A stretch of 50,314 nt of DNA, taken from the NCBI GenBank assembly GCA_900553985.1, contig USFW01000009.1, forward strand, positions 1-50,314. The letters are read 5' to 3'. The translations under genes and the position numbers were made by a program. The notes beneath the pieces were generated by a model. The model was not told where the DNA came from and ran no database searches. It worked only from the letters and a program-made list of their open reading frames with translations. The DNA is from an uncultured Clostridium sp. (GTDB taxonomy: Bacteria > Bacillota > Clostridia > TANB77 > CAG-508). Of the stretch, positions 8,251-16,531 are shown one piece after another. Each line of letters starts with the position of its first letter. The stretch's first letter is position 1.

Positions 8251-10434
8251 TTAGCATTTCATTGATAGTCCAACTTTTTGTCTTTCTTTATCTATCTTTA
8301 TTACTTTAACTTTTACAATATCTCCAACAGAAACTACCTCTGATGGATTTTTTATAAATTTATCACTCATTTCTGATATATGCACAAGCCCATCGTGTTT
8401 TACTCCTATGTCCACAAATGCTCCAAAATCTATTACATTTCTTACTGTACCTGTTAATATCATTCCCTCTTTTAAGTCTTCTAATTTTAGAACATCACTT
8501 CTTAAAATTGGCTTTGGCATATCTTCTCTTGGGTCTCTTCCTGGTTTTGATAATTCACTTATAATATCTGTAAGTGTCATTTCTCCTATTTCCAATTCTT
8601 TTGACATTTCATTTACATTAATCGTGCTTAATTTTTTAATTATTTGTGTTAATTTTTCTTTATCTCGTATATCTTCCTTAGTAGATCCTACTTTTTCTAA
8701 TAATTTTTCTGTTGCCTCATAACTTTCTGGGTGTACTGCTGTTATTTCTAACGGATTATCTCCATCTAATATACGTAAAAATCCTGCACATTGTTCAAAT
8801 GCTACTTTTCCTAGCTTAGGCACTTTTAGTAATTGTTTTCTATTTTTTAATTTTCCATTTTCGTCTCTATATTTTACTATATTTTTAGCTATTGTATTGT
8901 TTATTCCTGATACATATGAAAGTAATGATGGTGTTGCAGTATTTACATCAACTCCAACTTTATTAACACTGTCTTCTACGACTCCTGTTAAACTTTCTGC
9001 TAATTTCTTTTGATTTACATCATGTTGATATTGCCCTACTCCTATTGCTTTTGGGTCAATTTTTACAAGTTCTGCTAATGGGTCTTGTAATCTTCTTGCT
9101 ATTGATATTGCACCTCTTATTGATACATTTATATCCGGATATTCTTCTGTTGCAAGTTTCGATGCTGAATATACTGATGCTCCTGCTTCACTTACTATTA
9201 CATAATGAACTGGTCTTGATGCTTCTTTTATCATATCTGCAACAAACATTTCTGATTCTCTTGATGCTGTTCCATTTCCTATTGCTATCATATCTATTTT
9301 ATCTTTTTCTATTAATTTTAATAGTTCTTTTTTTGCATTTTCAACATCGTTTTGAGGTTCTGTTGGATATACTGTTGTGTAATCTAGTAATTTCCCTGTT
9401 TCATCTATTACTGCAATTTTACATCCTGTTCTATATGCTGGGTCAAATCCCATTACTGTTTTCCCTTTTATTGGAGCTCCTAGTAATAGTTGTTTAGAGT
9501 TTTGCCCAAATACTTTTATAGCTTTATCTTCTGCTTTTTCTGTCAAGTCTGAACGAATTTCTCTATCTATTGATGGCTCTATTAATCTTTTAAATGCATC
9601 TAATATTGTATCTTTTAATATACTTGTAAATTGTGTTTCTCCTTTTAAAATATCTCTTTCTATATATTGAAGCAGTTTCTCTTCTGGCTTTTCTATTTTT
9701 ACTTTTATAAAACTTTCTTTTTCTCCTCTATTAATTGCTAATATTCTGTGACTTGGTATGTATTTTAAAGGCTCACTATAATCATAATACATTTCATAAT
9801 TTGATTTTTCCTCTTCATTGCTTGCTTTTGTAATTATCAAGCCTTCTTTATAGCATTGTCTTTTTATTTCTTTTCTGTATTTAGCATTATCTGATATATT
9901 CTCTGCAATTATGTCTAATGCACCTTGAATTGCATCTTCTACTGTTGCAACAACTTTATCTTTGTTCTTTTTATCTTCTTCTGACAAATTATCTATATTA
10001 ATATATTGTTTTGCTATTTCTTCAATTGGTGTTTTTTCTTCTTGATTAATAATAATTTCTGCTAAAGGTTCTAATCCTTTTGCTTTTGCAACTGTTGCTC
10101 TTGTTTTCTTTTTTTGCTTATATGGTCTATATATATCTTCTACTTCAGCTAACGTTTTACTAATTGCAACTGCTTGTAATATTTCGTCTGTTAACTTTCC
10201 TTGTTCATCTATTGAATGAATAACATCTTCTTTTCTTTGTTCTAAATTTCTAAGATAACTTAATCTTTCTCCTAAGTTTCTTAATACTTCGTCACTTAAT
10301 CCTCCTGTTACTTCTTTTCTATATCTTGCTATAAAGGGAATTGTGTTTCCCTCGTCAATTAATTTAATTGTATTTTCAACTTGTGAATTTTTAACACCTA
10401 ATTCTTGTGCTATTGTTGATATTATTTTATCCAT
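8251..10434 (-). CDS. tex: Tex-family RNA-binding transcription accessory protein
   Basis: The 727-residue protein matches the Tex layout: an N-terminal helical region with the GNTIPFIARYRKE signature, a YqgF/RNase H-like central domain (KGKTVMGFDPAYRTGCK), helix-hairpin-helix repeats (NTATPSLLSYVSGI and following) and a C-terminal S1 domain (GMILTGTVRNVIDFGAFVDIG). Tex proteins bind nucleic acids and influence transcription. The start is set at the ATG giving MDKIIST because AGAGGA lies seven bases upstream; the longer open frame to 10485 runs into the REP sequence of the neighbouring transposable element. The mobile element at 10457-11382 lies immediately upstream on the same strand and may have replaced or altered the native promoter. 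Confidence 0.95.
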   Translation of the reverse strand: MDKIISTIAQELGVKNSQVENTIKLIDEGNTIPFIARYRKEVTGGLSDEVLRNLGERLSYLRNLEQRKEDVIHSIDEQGKLTDEILQAVAISKTLAEVEDIYRPYKQKKKTRATVAKAKGLEPLAEIIINQEEKTPIEEIAKQYINIDNLSEEDKKNKDKVVATVEDAIQGALDIIAENISDNAKYRKEIKRQCYKEGLIITKASNEEEKSNYEMYYDYSEPLKYIPSHRILAINRGEKESFIKVKIEKPEEKLLQYIERDILKGETQFTSILKDTILDAFKRLIEPSIDREIRSDLTEKAEDKAIKVFGQNSKQLLLGAPIKGKTVMGFDPAYRTGCKIAVIDETGKLLDYTTVYPTEPQNDVENAKKELLKLIEKDKIDMIAIGNGTASRESEMFVADMIKEASRPVHYVIVSEAGASVYSASKLATEEYPDINVSIRGAISIARRLQDPLAELVKIDPKAIGVGQYQHDVNQKKLAESLTGVVEDSVNKVGVDVNTATPSLLSYVSGINNTIAKNIVKYRDENGKLKNRKQLLKVPKLGKVAFEQCAGFLRILDGDNPLEITAVHPESYEATEKLLEKVGSTKEDIRDKEKLTQIIKKLSTINVNEMSKELEIGEMTLTDIISELSKPGRDPREDMPKPILRSDVLKLEDLKEGMILTGTVRNVIDFGAFVDIGVKHDGLVHISEMSDKFIKNPSEVVSVGDIVKVKVIKIDKERQKVGLSMKC

Positions 10435-10456
10435 TTTTAATTCCTCTCTCTTTTCC

Positions 10457-10485
10457 ATGATTTCGGGGTCGGAGACAAAAATCAT
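10457..10485. repeat. REP-like palindrome, left flank of the transposase
   Basis: The 29 bases contain GGGGTCGGAGACAAAAATCAT, perfectly repeated in inverted orientation at 11354-11374. The copy extends to ATGATTT at its outer end, giving 29 matching positions with one difference. Each copy is itself partly palindromic (ATGATTT against AAATCAT, and GTC against GAC). It lies only 23 bases from the tex start codon. Confidence 0.75.
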
Positions 10486-10497
10486 CTTTTTAATCCT

Positions 10498-11241
10498 TTA
10501 GTTCTTTAACCTTTCCATTACCCCTTTTGTGATATCAAATTTTTTCATTATTTCAGTATATTTAATTTTGTTTTCAATCTTTAGATATCGTATTAGCTTT
10601 TTTAGTATATCATCTTTTTCAAAAATTTCAAATATTTTTACATTTTCTTTTTTTAAAAATTCTTCTATTAAATTATTTATTGTTTCTTCTGGATTATTAT
10701 CGATGTCTATAAAATTCCCATATACATTGTTTGATTTTAATATATATGTTAATTCTTCATTTGAAAAAACTTTATTTAATTTATTTGTATTTCTTTGATA
10801 AAAATTATATGATGAAAATTTATATTCTTGGCTATCTTTTACCATTCCCGCTTTTACAGGATTTTGATGTATATATTTTATACATTGAACTAAATGTTTT
10901 TGATTTTTAATTATTTGACATTTATATCTATCTCTAAAAACGTAACCTACTCTATCTTCCATAAAATTATAATATTTTGCATAACAGCCATTAATTTTTT
11001 GCATAAATTTTGATAGTTCTTTTATGTTTTTTGTCTCTATTAACAAATGTGCATGATTGTTCATTATGCAATATGCAATTATTTTTATTTTTAGTTTTTT
11101 TCTTTTTTCACTTAATAGTTTTAAATACATTTTTATGTATTGCTCTTTTGAAAAAATATATTCTTTTCTTATCCCTTGTATCATTACATGAAAAAAAGAG
11201 GATTTTAAGTTTTCTCGTACTTGTCTTGAAACGACCGTCAC
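10498..11241 (-). CDS. REP-associated tyrosine transposase (Y1/HUH family)
   Basis: The 247-residue protein has the features of the Y1_Tnp superfamily: the metal-binding HUH motif in NNHAHLLIE (about 62-70), the candidate catalytic tyrosine in KINGCYAKYYN (about 85-95), and the RYKCQII and YIHQNPVKAGMV motifs common in TnpA-REP proteins. Such enzymes nick and rejoin single-stranded DNA at REP hairpins. The apparent start codon is GTG (11239-11241) after GAAAGG, a rather close ribosome binding site. The gene is intact and flanked on both sides by matching inverted repeats, so the element could still be active. Its stop is 64 bases from the tex start on the same strand, so read-through into tex is possible. 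Confidence 0.9.
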   Translation of the reverse strand: MTVVSRQVRENLKSSFFHVMIQGIRKEYIFSKEQYIKMYLKLLSEKRKKLKIKIIAYCIMNNHAHLLIETKNIKELSKFMQKINGCYAKYYNFMEDRVGYVFRDRYKCQIIKNQKHLVQCIKYIHQNPVKAGMVKDSQEYKFSSYNFYQRNTNKLNKVFSNEELTYILKSNNVYGNFIDIDNNPEETINNLIEEFLKKENVKIFEIFEKDDILKKLIRYLKIENKIKYTEIMKKFDITKGVMERLKN

Positions 11242-11353
11242 AACCTTTCTTTTTTCCTCTTTTTATCATTTTTTTATGTTCTTTTTGTATTTTTATTGTG
11301 ATTTTTGTATGTTTTAATCTAATTTTTTATTTAATATCTATTTCTACTGAAAA

Positions 11354-11382
11354 ATGATTTTTGTCTCCGACCCCAAAATCAT
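11354..11382. repeat. REP-like palindrome, right flank of the transposase
   Basis: Inverted partner of the repeat at 10457-10485; the core ATGATTTTTGTCTCCGACC is an exact inverted match. It begins the gap before the ABC-F gene, whose stop codon starts 12 bases further on. Confidence 0.75.
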
Positions 11383-11393
11383 CAAAATCGCCT

Positions 11394-12977
11394 TTACTCA
11401 ATTCCTAAATATTCATTATATGTACATTCTTTGTCTATTATTTTTCCGTCTTCTTTTATTTCTATTATTCTGTTTGCTACTGTTTGTGTTAATTCGTGGT
11501 CATGTGATGTAAATAAGATGTTTCCTATGAATTTTTTCATTCCTTCGTTTACAGATGTTATACTTTCCATGTCTAAATGGTTTGTTGGTTCGTCAAATAT
11601 TAAGAAGTTTGCTCCTGATAACATCATTTTTGATAGTACACATCTTACTTTTTCTCCTCCTGATAATACTTTTACTTGTTTTAATGCTTCATCTCCTGAG
11701 AATAACATTCTTCCTAGGAAACTTCTTACATATGTTTCATCTGGGTCTTTTGAGTAGTTTCTTAACCACTCTGTTATATTTTCGTCTGTTTCAAATAAAT
11801 AGTTGTTGTCTTTAGGGAAATATGATTTTGTTATTGTTGTTCCCCAAATTAGTTCTCCTTCATCTGGTTCTAGTTCTCCTTCTATTATTTGGAATAATAT
11901 TGTTTTTGCTAATTCATTGTCTGCTAGGAAGGCTATTTTGTTTCCTTCTTTTACTGTAAAGCTTACATTGTCTAAAACTTTTACTCCTTCTACTGTTTTA
12001 CTAATATTTTTTACTTGTAGGATTTCTCTTCCTGGTTCTCTGTCTGGTTTAAAGTCTACATATGGATATTTTCTGTTTGATGGTTTTATTTCTTCTAATT
12101 CAATTTTTTCTAATGTTTTCTTTCTAGATGTTGCTTGTTTTGATTTTGAAGCATTTGCACTAAATCTTGCAATGAAGTCTTGTAGCTCTTTAATTTTTTC
12201 TTCTTTCTTTTTGTTTTGTTCTCTTGCTTGTTTTAATGCTAATTGACTTGATTCATACCAGAAGTCATAGTTTCCTGGATACACTTTTATTTTTCCAAAG
12301 TCTACATCTGCTATATGTGTACAAACTTTGTTTAAGAAATATCTGTCATGAGATACTACTATTACTGTATTTTCAAATTCTATTAAAAATTCTTGTAACC
12401 AGTTTATACTTTTCATATCTAAGTCGTTTGTTGGTTCGTCTAATAGTAAAACATCCGGATTTCCAAATAAACTTTGTGCTAATAAAACTTTTACTTTTTC
12501 TCTAGCCTCTATTTCTTTCATATATTTATAGTGATTTTCTGGTACTATTCCTAAATCATTTAATAACATTGCTGCATCTGATTCTGCATTCCATCCGTCA
12601 AGTTCAGCAAATCTCTCTTCTAGTTTTGCTGCTTTCATTCCATCTTCTTCTGAGAAATCTGGTTTTGCATATATTTCGTCTTTTGCTTTCATGATGTCAT
12701 ATAACTCTTTATTTCCCATTAATACTGTGTCCATTACTGTATATTCCTCAAAAGCAAAGTGGTCTTGTTTTAATATTGATAGTCTTTCTCCTTTTTCTAG
12801 AGTTACATCACCTTTACTTGGCTCTAATTCACCTGATAATACTTTTAAAAATGTTGATTTTCCTGCTCCATTTGCCCCTATTATTCCATAGCAATTTCCT
12901 TTTCCAAATTTTATATTTACATCTTCAAATAATACTCTTTTTCCAAATCTTACAGTTACTCCGTTTGCACTTAGCAT
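11394..12977 (-). CDS. ABC-F family ATPase with a degenerate second P-loop
   Basis: The 527-residue soluble protein has two ATP-binding cassettes without membrane spans, as in ABC-F proteins that act on ribosomes. The first has Walker A GANGAGKST, Walker B VLLLDEPTNDLD and the H-loop VVSHDRYF. A charged linker (about 240-300) follows. The second has LSGGEKVRCVLSKM and FLIFDEPTNHLD, but its Walker A region reads FLADNELAKT, without the usual glycines. The first signature also departs from LSGGE (it reads EAREKVKV). The overall form is closest to the YkpA/YbiT branch, where some second-site degeneration may be normal. AGGAGG precedes the ATG with normal spacing. Nothing next to it suggests antibiotic resistance. 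Confidence 0.92.
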   Translation of the reverse strand: MLSANGVTVRFGKRVLFEDVNIKFGKGNCYGIIGANGAGKSTFLKVLSGELEPSKGDVTLEKGERLSILKQDHFAFEEYTVMDTVLMGNKELYDIMKAKDEIYAKPDFSEEDGMKAAKLEERFAELDGWNAESDAAMLLNDLGIVPENHYKYMKEIEAREKVKVLLAQSLFGNPDVLLLDEPTNDLDMKSINWLQEFLIEFENTVIVVSHDRYFLNKVCTHIADVDFGKIKVYPGNYDFWYESSQLALKQAREQNKKKEEKIKELQDFIARFSANASKSKQATSRKKTLEKIELEEIKPSNRKYPYVDFKPDREPGREILQVKNISKTVEGVKVLDNVSFTVKEGNKIAFLADNELAKTILFQIIEGELEPDEGELIWGTTITKSYFPKDNNYLFETDENITEWLRNYSKDPDETYVRSFLGRMLFSGDEALKQVKVLSGGEKVRCVLSKMMLSGANFLIFDEPTNHLDMESITSVNEGMKKFIGNILFTSHDHELTQTVANRIIEIKEDGKIIDKECTYNEYLGIE

Positions 12978-13177
12978 TTTATCTCCTCCTATATTCTTAT
13001 CGTTGGTATTATATACTATTTTGGCTTTTTTTTCAAGAATTCTTAATTCAATTTCATTATTTTTTAGTATTATGGCTTATTTTTTCTTTACATTTTTATG
13101 TAAATATAATAAACTATTTTTATAGCTTAACGCTATTTTCAGTAACTCATAATATTGAATTCAATAAGGAGGTAAAA

Positions 13178-13609
13178 ATGAGAATTTATCAAAATGAACA
13201 AATTGGAGATATTTATCGGGTTTTAAGGGGTAACTTAGAGGATGCCATAGACACATTTAATACTAATATTAAAAAAGCTGAAATAGACTTTCTTAAAAAA
13301 TGTGCTATTAAGGGAAGTTGTACTTCTAATGATAAAGATTTTATTAATTATCTAGATAATTTTTATTTAATTCTAGACAAAACAGATGCAATAATTTTAT
13401 CTTATTATAGTCTTTTGACCAAAACATCATGTTCTAGTACTTTTACTATATCTTGAGCTTCAAAAGTCTCAAATTCAATAGCCTTTTATGATAAATTACT
13501 AAAAGTGTTAAATTCTGAATTATTGGAAGAATATAATTTATACTATGATACGATTTTTTCAAATTTTGATGCCTTAAAAAGCGCTTTCATAGCTTTTGCT
13601 GATTTGTAA
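13178..13609 (+). pseudogene. Unknown small gene interrupted by an in-frame TGA
   Basis: A clear ribosome binding site (AAGGAGG at about 13167-13173) precedes ATG 13178. The frame reads 92 codons to TGA at 13454-13456, then continues open for another 50 codons to TAA at 13607-13609. The downstream part has the same amino-acid character and helical pattern as the upstream part, so one gene of about 143 codons was probably broken. TGA is a normal stop elsewhere in the window (rnpA). The gene also contains one of only three in-frame CGG codons (13217-13219). No family was recognised; two CxxxxxC-like cysteine groups are present. Selenocysteine insertion is possible in principle, but no convincing SECIS hairpin is seen. 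Confidence 0.6.
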
Positions 13610-13621
13610 ATTATCATTTTG

Positions 13622-13674
13622 AAAAATAGAGTTAATAAACTAATGCCTTAATGGCAGTTTATCAGCTCTATTTT
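13622..13674. terminator. Bidirectional hairpin terminator
   Basis: AAAATAGAG at the left pairs with CTCTATTTT at the right, and the AATAAACT and AGTTTAT parts extend the stem with a few mismatches. A-rich and T-rich edges allow use from either side. It sits between the TGA-broken gene (plus) and the DUF378 gene (minus). Confidence 0.65.
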
Positions 13675-13745
13675 AATTTCTTGATATTATCTTATAAAAA
13701 ATTCACTCAATTTAATAATATTATTTTGCATTATTCTTTTGTTCA

Positions 13746-13934
13746 TTAATCCTCAAGTAATAATTTAATTCCCCATACTCCTGATAATCCAACTAAGCCA
13801 TAAATAATTCTTGATATTATAGTCATATCACCAAATATTGTTGCTACAAGATTAAAGTCAAATAATCCTATTAATCCCCAGTTTATGGCTCCTATGATTA
13901 TTAAGACTAATGCTATTTTGTCTATTACTTTCAT
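13746..13934 (-). CDS. DUF378-family small membrane protein
   Basis: The 62-residue protein consists of two hydrophobic helices with the GAINWGLIGLF signature near residues 15-25 and a second NLVATIFG...YGLVGLSGVWG section, typical of DUF378 (YuzA-like) proteins. These are predicted inner membrane proteins without a defined role. An AGGAGG-type site lies just upstream of the ATG. It is a single gene, divergent from the CapA-like gene. Confidence 0.85.
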   Translation of the reverse strand: MKVIDKIALVLIIIGAINWGLIGLFDFNLVATIFGDMTIISRIIYGLVGLSGVWGIKLLLED

Positions 13935-14048
13935 AGTTTTCCTCCTTTTATTTTTTATTATTATTCCATTTTCTTCAAAAATTATTCATGTAGTTGAATT
14001 TTTTAAGTTTTTATGATAATTTATATTTAAATTAATGGGGTGATTTAC

Positions 14049-15335
14049 TTGAGAAGAAATAACAGATCTAATAGAAATAGACGAAGTCTTATAAATATTA
14101 ACGATACGGAAAAATTGACAACTGCTCTAATTAAATTAATCATTGTTTTATCTGTTGCTTTTTTAATTGTCGTTATTTTTAATATAACAAAAAATTGGAT
14201 AAATTTTAATAAAATAGTAGATACTTCAAATAAAGAATTTAATGCTACAAGTATTTCTGAAGATGTATCTTCTAATGTTAATTCTGATGTAGAGCCTTCT
14301 GATACTACATTTACTTTAACTGCTTTAGGGGATATTATGTGTCACAATACACAATATTTAGATGCTTATAACAATTCTACTGATTCATATAATTTTTCTT
14401 ATGTTTTTGATGACATTAGTTATTATATTCAAAATTCTAATATATCTATTGCTAATTTAGAAACTTCTTTTGCTGGTGAAGATAAAGGTTACAGTAATTA
14501 TCCTCGTTTTAATACTCCTGATAGTTTGGCATATAACTTAAAAAAACTAGGATTAGATGTTATTGCTACTGCTAATAGCCATTCATTAGATTATGGTTTT
14601 GAAGGTTTATCTAGAACTTTAGATGTACTTGAGAGTGCTGATATTTCTCATGTTGGAACTAATAAAACTCAGGAAGAACAGGATAATGTTTTAATAAAAT
14701 ATATTAAAGGTATTAAATTAGCTTTTGTTAATTATACTTGTAATACAACAAATCTTGCTATTTCTTCAGATAAAGAATTTTGTATTAATACTTCTAATAA
14801 AGATTTAATTAAAAAACAAATTGATAAAGCAAAATCTCAAAATGCTGATATTATAATTGCTTACATGAATTGGGGAAATGAATATACTTCTTCTGTTAAT
14901 AATACTCAAACTGAACTTTCTGATTTTTTATTTAAAAATGGTGTTGATATAATCTTAGGTTCTCATCCTCATGTGTTACAAAAAATAGAAAAAAGAACTA
15001 TAACTTTGGAAGATGGTTCTTCTAAAGATGGCTTTGTAATTTATTCTTTAGGTAATTTTATAAGTGACCAGAATTTAAAAGATACAAGAACATCAATAAT
15101 TTTGACTTTAACTATTACCAAACATACTTCTGGTAATATTAGTATTGATAAAGTTGATTATGTTCCTATTTATATGTATGAAAATTCTGCTGTAAAAAAT
15201 AAAAAAATGAAATTATTAGATATTAATAAAGCTGTTTCTTTATATAAACAAGGAGTTGATACTTCTATTGGTGATAATATGTTCAAATTTCTAACTTCCG
15301 AATTAAATCGAATTTCTGAAGTGCTTTATTATTAG
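14049..15335 (+). CDS. CapA/PgsA-family membrane-anchored metallophosphatase-like protein
   Basis: The 428-residue protein has a very basic N terminus, one membrane span (about 35-58) and an extracellular PGA_cap domain. Family signatures are GDIMCH (about 98), ANLETSF (about 138), TANSHSLDYG (about 175), ANIIIAYMNWG-like (AYMNWGNE, about 275) and GSHPHVLQ (about 305), which carry the metal-binding residues of the calcineurin-like fold. CapA proteins are needed for poly-glutamate capsule export in Bacillus, but many clostridial members act elsewhere and no capB/capC genes are nearby. I choose the TTG at 14049, because GGGGTGA at 14037-14043 is correctly spaced for it; the GTG at 14040 would overlap that site. 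Confidence 0.88.
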   Translation: MRRNNRSNRNRRSLININDTEKLTTALIKLIIVLSVAFLIVVIFNITKNWINFNKIVDTSNKEFNATSISEDVSSNVNSDVEPSDTTFTLTALGDIMCHNTQYLDAYNNSTDSYNFSYVFDDISYYIQNSNISIANLETSFAGEDKGYSNYPRFNTPDSLAYNLKKLGLDVIATANSHSLDYGFEGLSRTLDVLESADISHVGTNKTQEEQDNVLIKYIKGIKLAFVNYTCNTTNLAISSDKEFCINTSNKDLIKKQIDKAKSQNADIIIAYMNWGNEYTSSVNNTQTELSDFLFKNGVDIILGSHPHVLQKIEKRTITLEDGSSKDGFVIYSLGNFISDQNLKDTRTSIILTLTITKHTSGNISIDKVDYVPIYMYENSAVKNKKMKLLDINKAVSLYKQGVDTSIGDNMFKFLTSELNRISEVLYY

Positions 15336-15346
15336 CTTTACCAAGT

Positions 15347-15391
15347 GGGCTGACCTAGAAATATTTTATATATTCTAGGTCAGCCCTTTTT
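15347..15391. terminator. Perfect 40-base palindrome, bidirectional terminator
   Basis: The hairpin 15347-15386 begins GGGCTGACCTAGAA and ends TTCTAGGTCAGCCC, followed by a T run. It lies between the convergent CapA-like and corA genes. It equals the two outermost ends of the 231-base element at 8010-8240 joined together, so it looks like an internal-deletion derivative, or the element's ancestral core. Confidence 0.8.
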
Positions 15392-15410
15392 CTTATTCCC
15401 TTATTAAATT

Positions 15411-16361
15411 CTAATTAAGCATATCTCTTCTTTTTAGCCACCAAGTTACTGCTAATGTTGTTATTATAGCAATTACTATCATTATAGGAAAACCTATTGG
15501 ACTATTTTGAAATGGTAAATTTACATTCATTCCCCAAAAGCTTGATATCATTGTTGGTATTGCTAGTACTATTGTTATTGATGTTAGAAATTTCATTACT
15601 CCATTTAGGTTATTTGAAATAATTGAAGCATATGCATCCATTGTTCCATTTAAGATATTGCTATATATCTGTGACATTTCTATTGCTTGTCGGTTTTCTA
15701 TGATAGCATCTTCTAATATATCTTCATCATCATCATATAATTTTATTATTTTTCCTCTCATGGTTTTTTCCATGACAATTTCATTTGATTTTAGTGAAGT
15801 TGTAAAATAAACTAAACCTTTTTCCAAACTTAATAATTTTAATAGTTCTTTATTTTTCATTGAATTTTTTAATATATATTCTGCTATTTCTGTCTCTTTA
15901 TTTATTTGTTTTAGGTAATTTAAAAAATATGATGAGTTTAAGTAGAATATTTGGAATATGAATCTTGTTTTTTTATAAGTTTGAAAATTTTTTATTTTTC
16001 TTTTTTCAAAATCTTCTATTACTTTATTTTTCTTTAATGATACTGTTATGAAAAAATCGTCTCTTACTACAATCATTCCTAATGGCATTGTTGTATATAT
16101 ATCATTTTCCTCACTTTTTTCTATTACTGGTACATCTATTACAAATAATATTGTTCCATCATCTTCTTCTGTATCAATTCTCGCTTTTTCCTCATAATCT
16201 AATGCATCTCTTATAAAGTCTTCTTGAATATTTACATTTTCACATACTTTTCTTATCTCTACCTCTGAGGGGTTTACAAGACTTATCCAACTTCCTTTTT
16301 TAAATTCTTTTATTTCTTCTATTCTATTTGTTTCTATATCTGTGTTATATATTTTTAACAT
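15411..16361 (-). CDS. corA: CorA-family magnesium transporter
   Basis: The 316-residue protein has a large cytoplasmic N-terminal domain and two C-terminal membrane helices with the diagnostic GMN motif in SFWGMNVNLPF (about 280). The final segment ends in a basic tail (WWLKRRDML). The family forms pentameric channels for Mg2+ and sometimes Co2+ or Ni2+. Length is normal. TAGGAGGGG precedes the ATG. It is a single gene ending at the shared palindromic terminator. Confidence 0.93.
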   Translation of the reverse strand: MLKIYNTDIETNRIEEIKEFKKGSWISLVNPSEVEIRKVCENVNIQEDFIRDALDYEEKARIDTEEDDGTILFVIDVPVIEKSEENDIYTTMPLGMIVVRDDFFITVSLKKNKVIEDFEKRKIKNFQTYKKTRFIFQIFYLNSSYFLNYLKQINKETEIAEYILKNSMKNKELLKLLSLEKGLVYFTTSLKSNEIVMEKTMRGKIIKLYDDDEDILEDAIIENRQAIEMSQIYSNILNGTMDAYASIISNNLNGVMKFLTSITIVLAIPTMISSFWGMNVNLPFQNSPIGFPIMIVIAIITTLAVTWWLKRRDMLN

Positions 16362-16531
16362 AAAAATCCCCTCCTAACATATTTATTTTAGCTTTTTTAT
16401 TCGTGTTTGTCAATTAATATACTATCTCTATAATAAATCTATTGTTTCAAAATATTAATTTTCTATAATATTTTATAAAATTTAAATTCCCAATACTCCT
16501 TATTATATTTTATTTCAAATTGTACTTTTAT

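Larger units (their letters stand above)
10457..11382 (-). mobile_element. REPtron: Y1 transposase gene flanked by inverted REP-like repeats
   Basis: The unit consists of a single transposase gene of the REP-associated tyrosine transposase type and two 29-base inverted, individually hairpin-forming repeats. It lies between the ABC-F stop codon (11394) and the tex start codon (10434). In known REPtrons the transposase acts on the flanking REP hairpins as single-stranded DNA. No target duplication was recognised, which is expected for HUH-type elements. Confidence 0.75.

Noticed and set aside
10435..10485. A longer N terminus for Tex
   Set aside because: It would run into the REP-like repeat of the mobile element; the ATG at 10434 has a good ribosome binding site and gives the family's usual start.
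12776..13177. A longer N-terminal extension of the gene at 13178
   Set aside because: The extension overlaps the ABC-F gene on the other strand; a clear ribosome binding site precedes ATG 13178.
13454..13490. Selenocysteine at the TGA
   Set aside because: No convincing SECIS hairpin follows, the residue context resembles no known selenoprotein and no sel genes are in the window.
14040..14048. GTG start for the CapA-like gene at 14040
   Set aside because: It would overlap the only good ribosome binding site GGGGTGA, which is correctly placed for TTG 14049.
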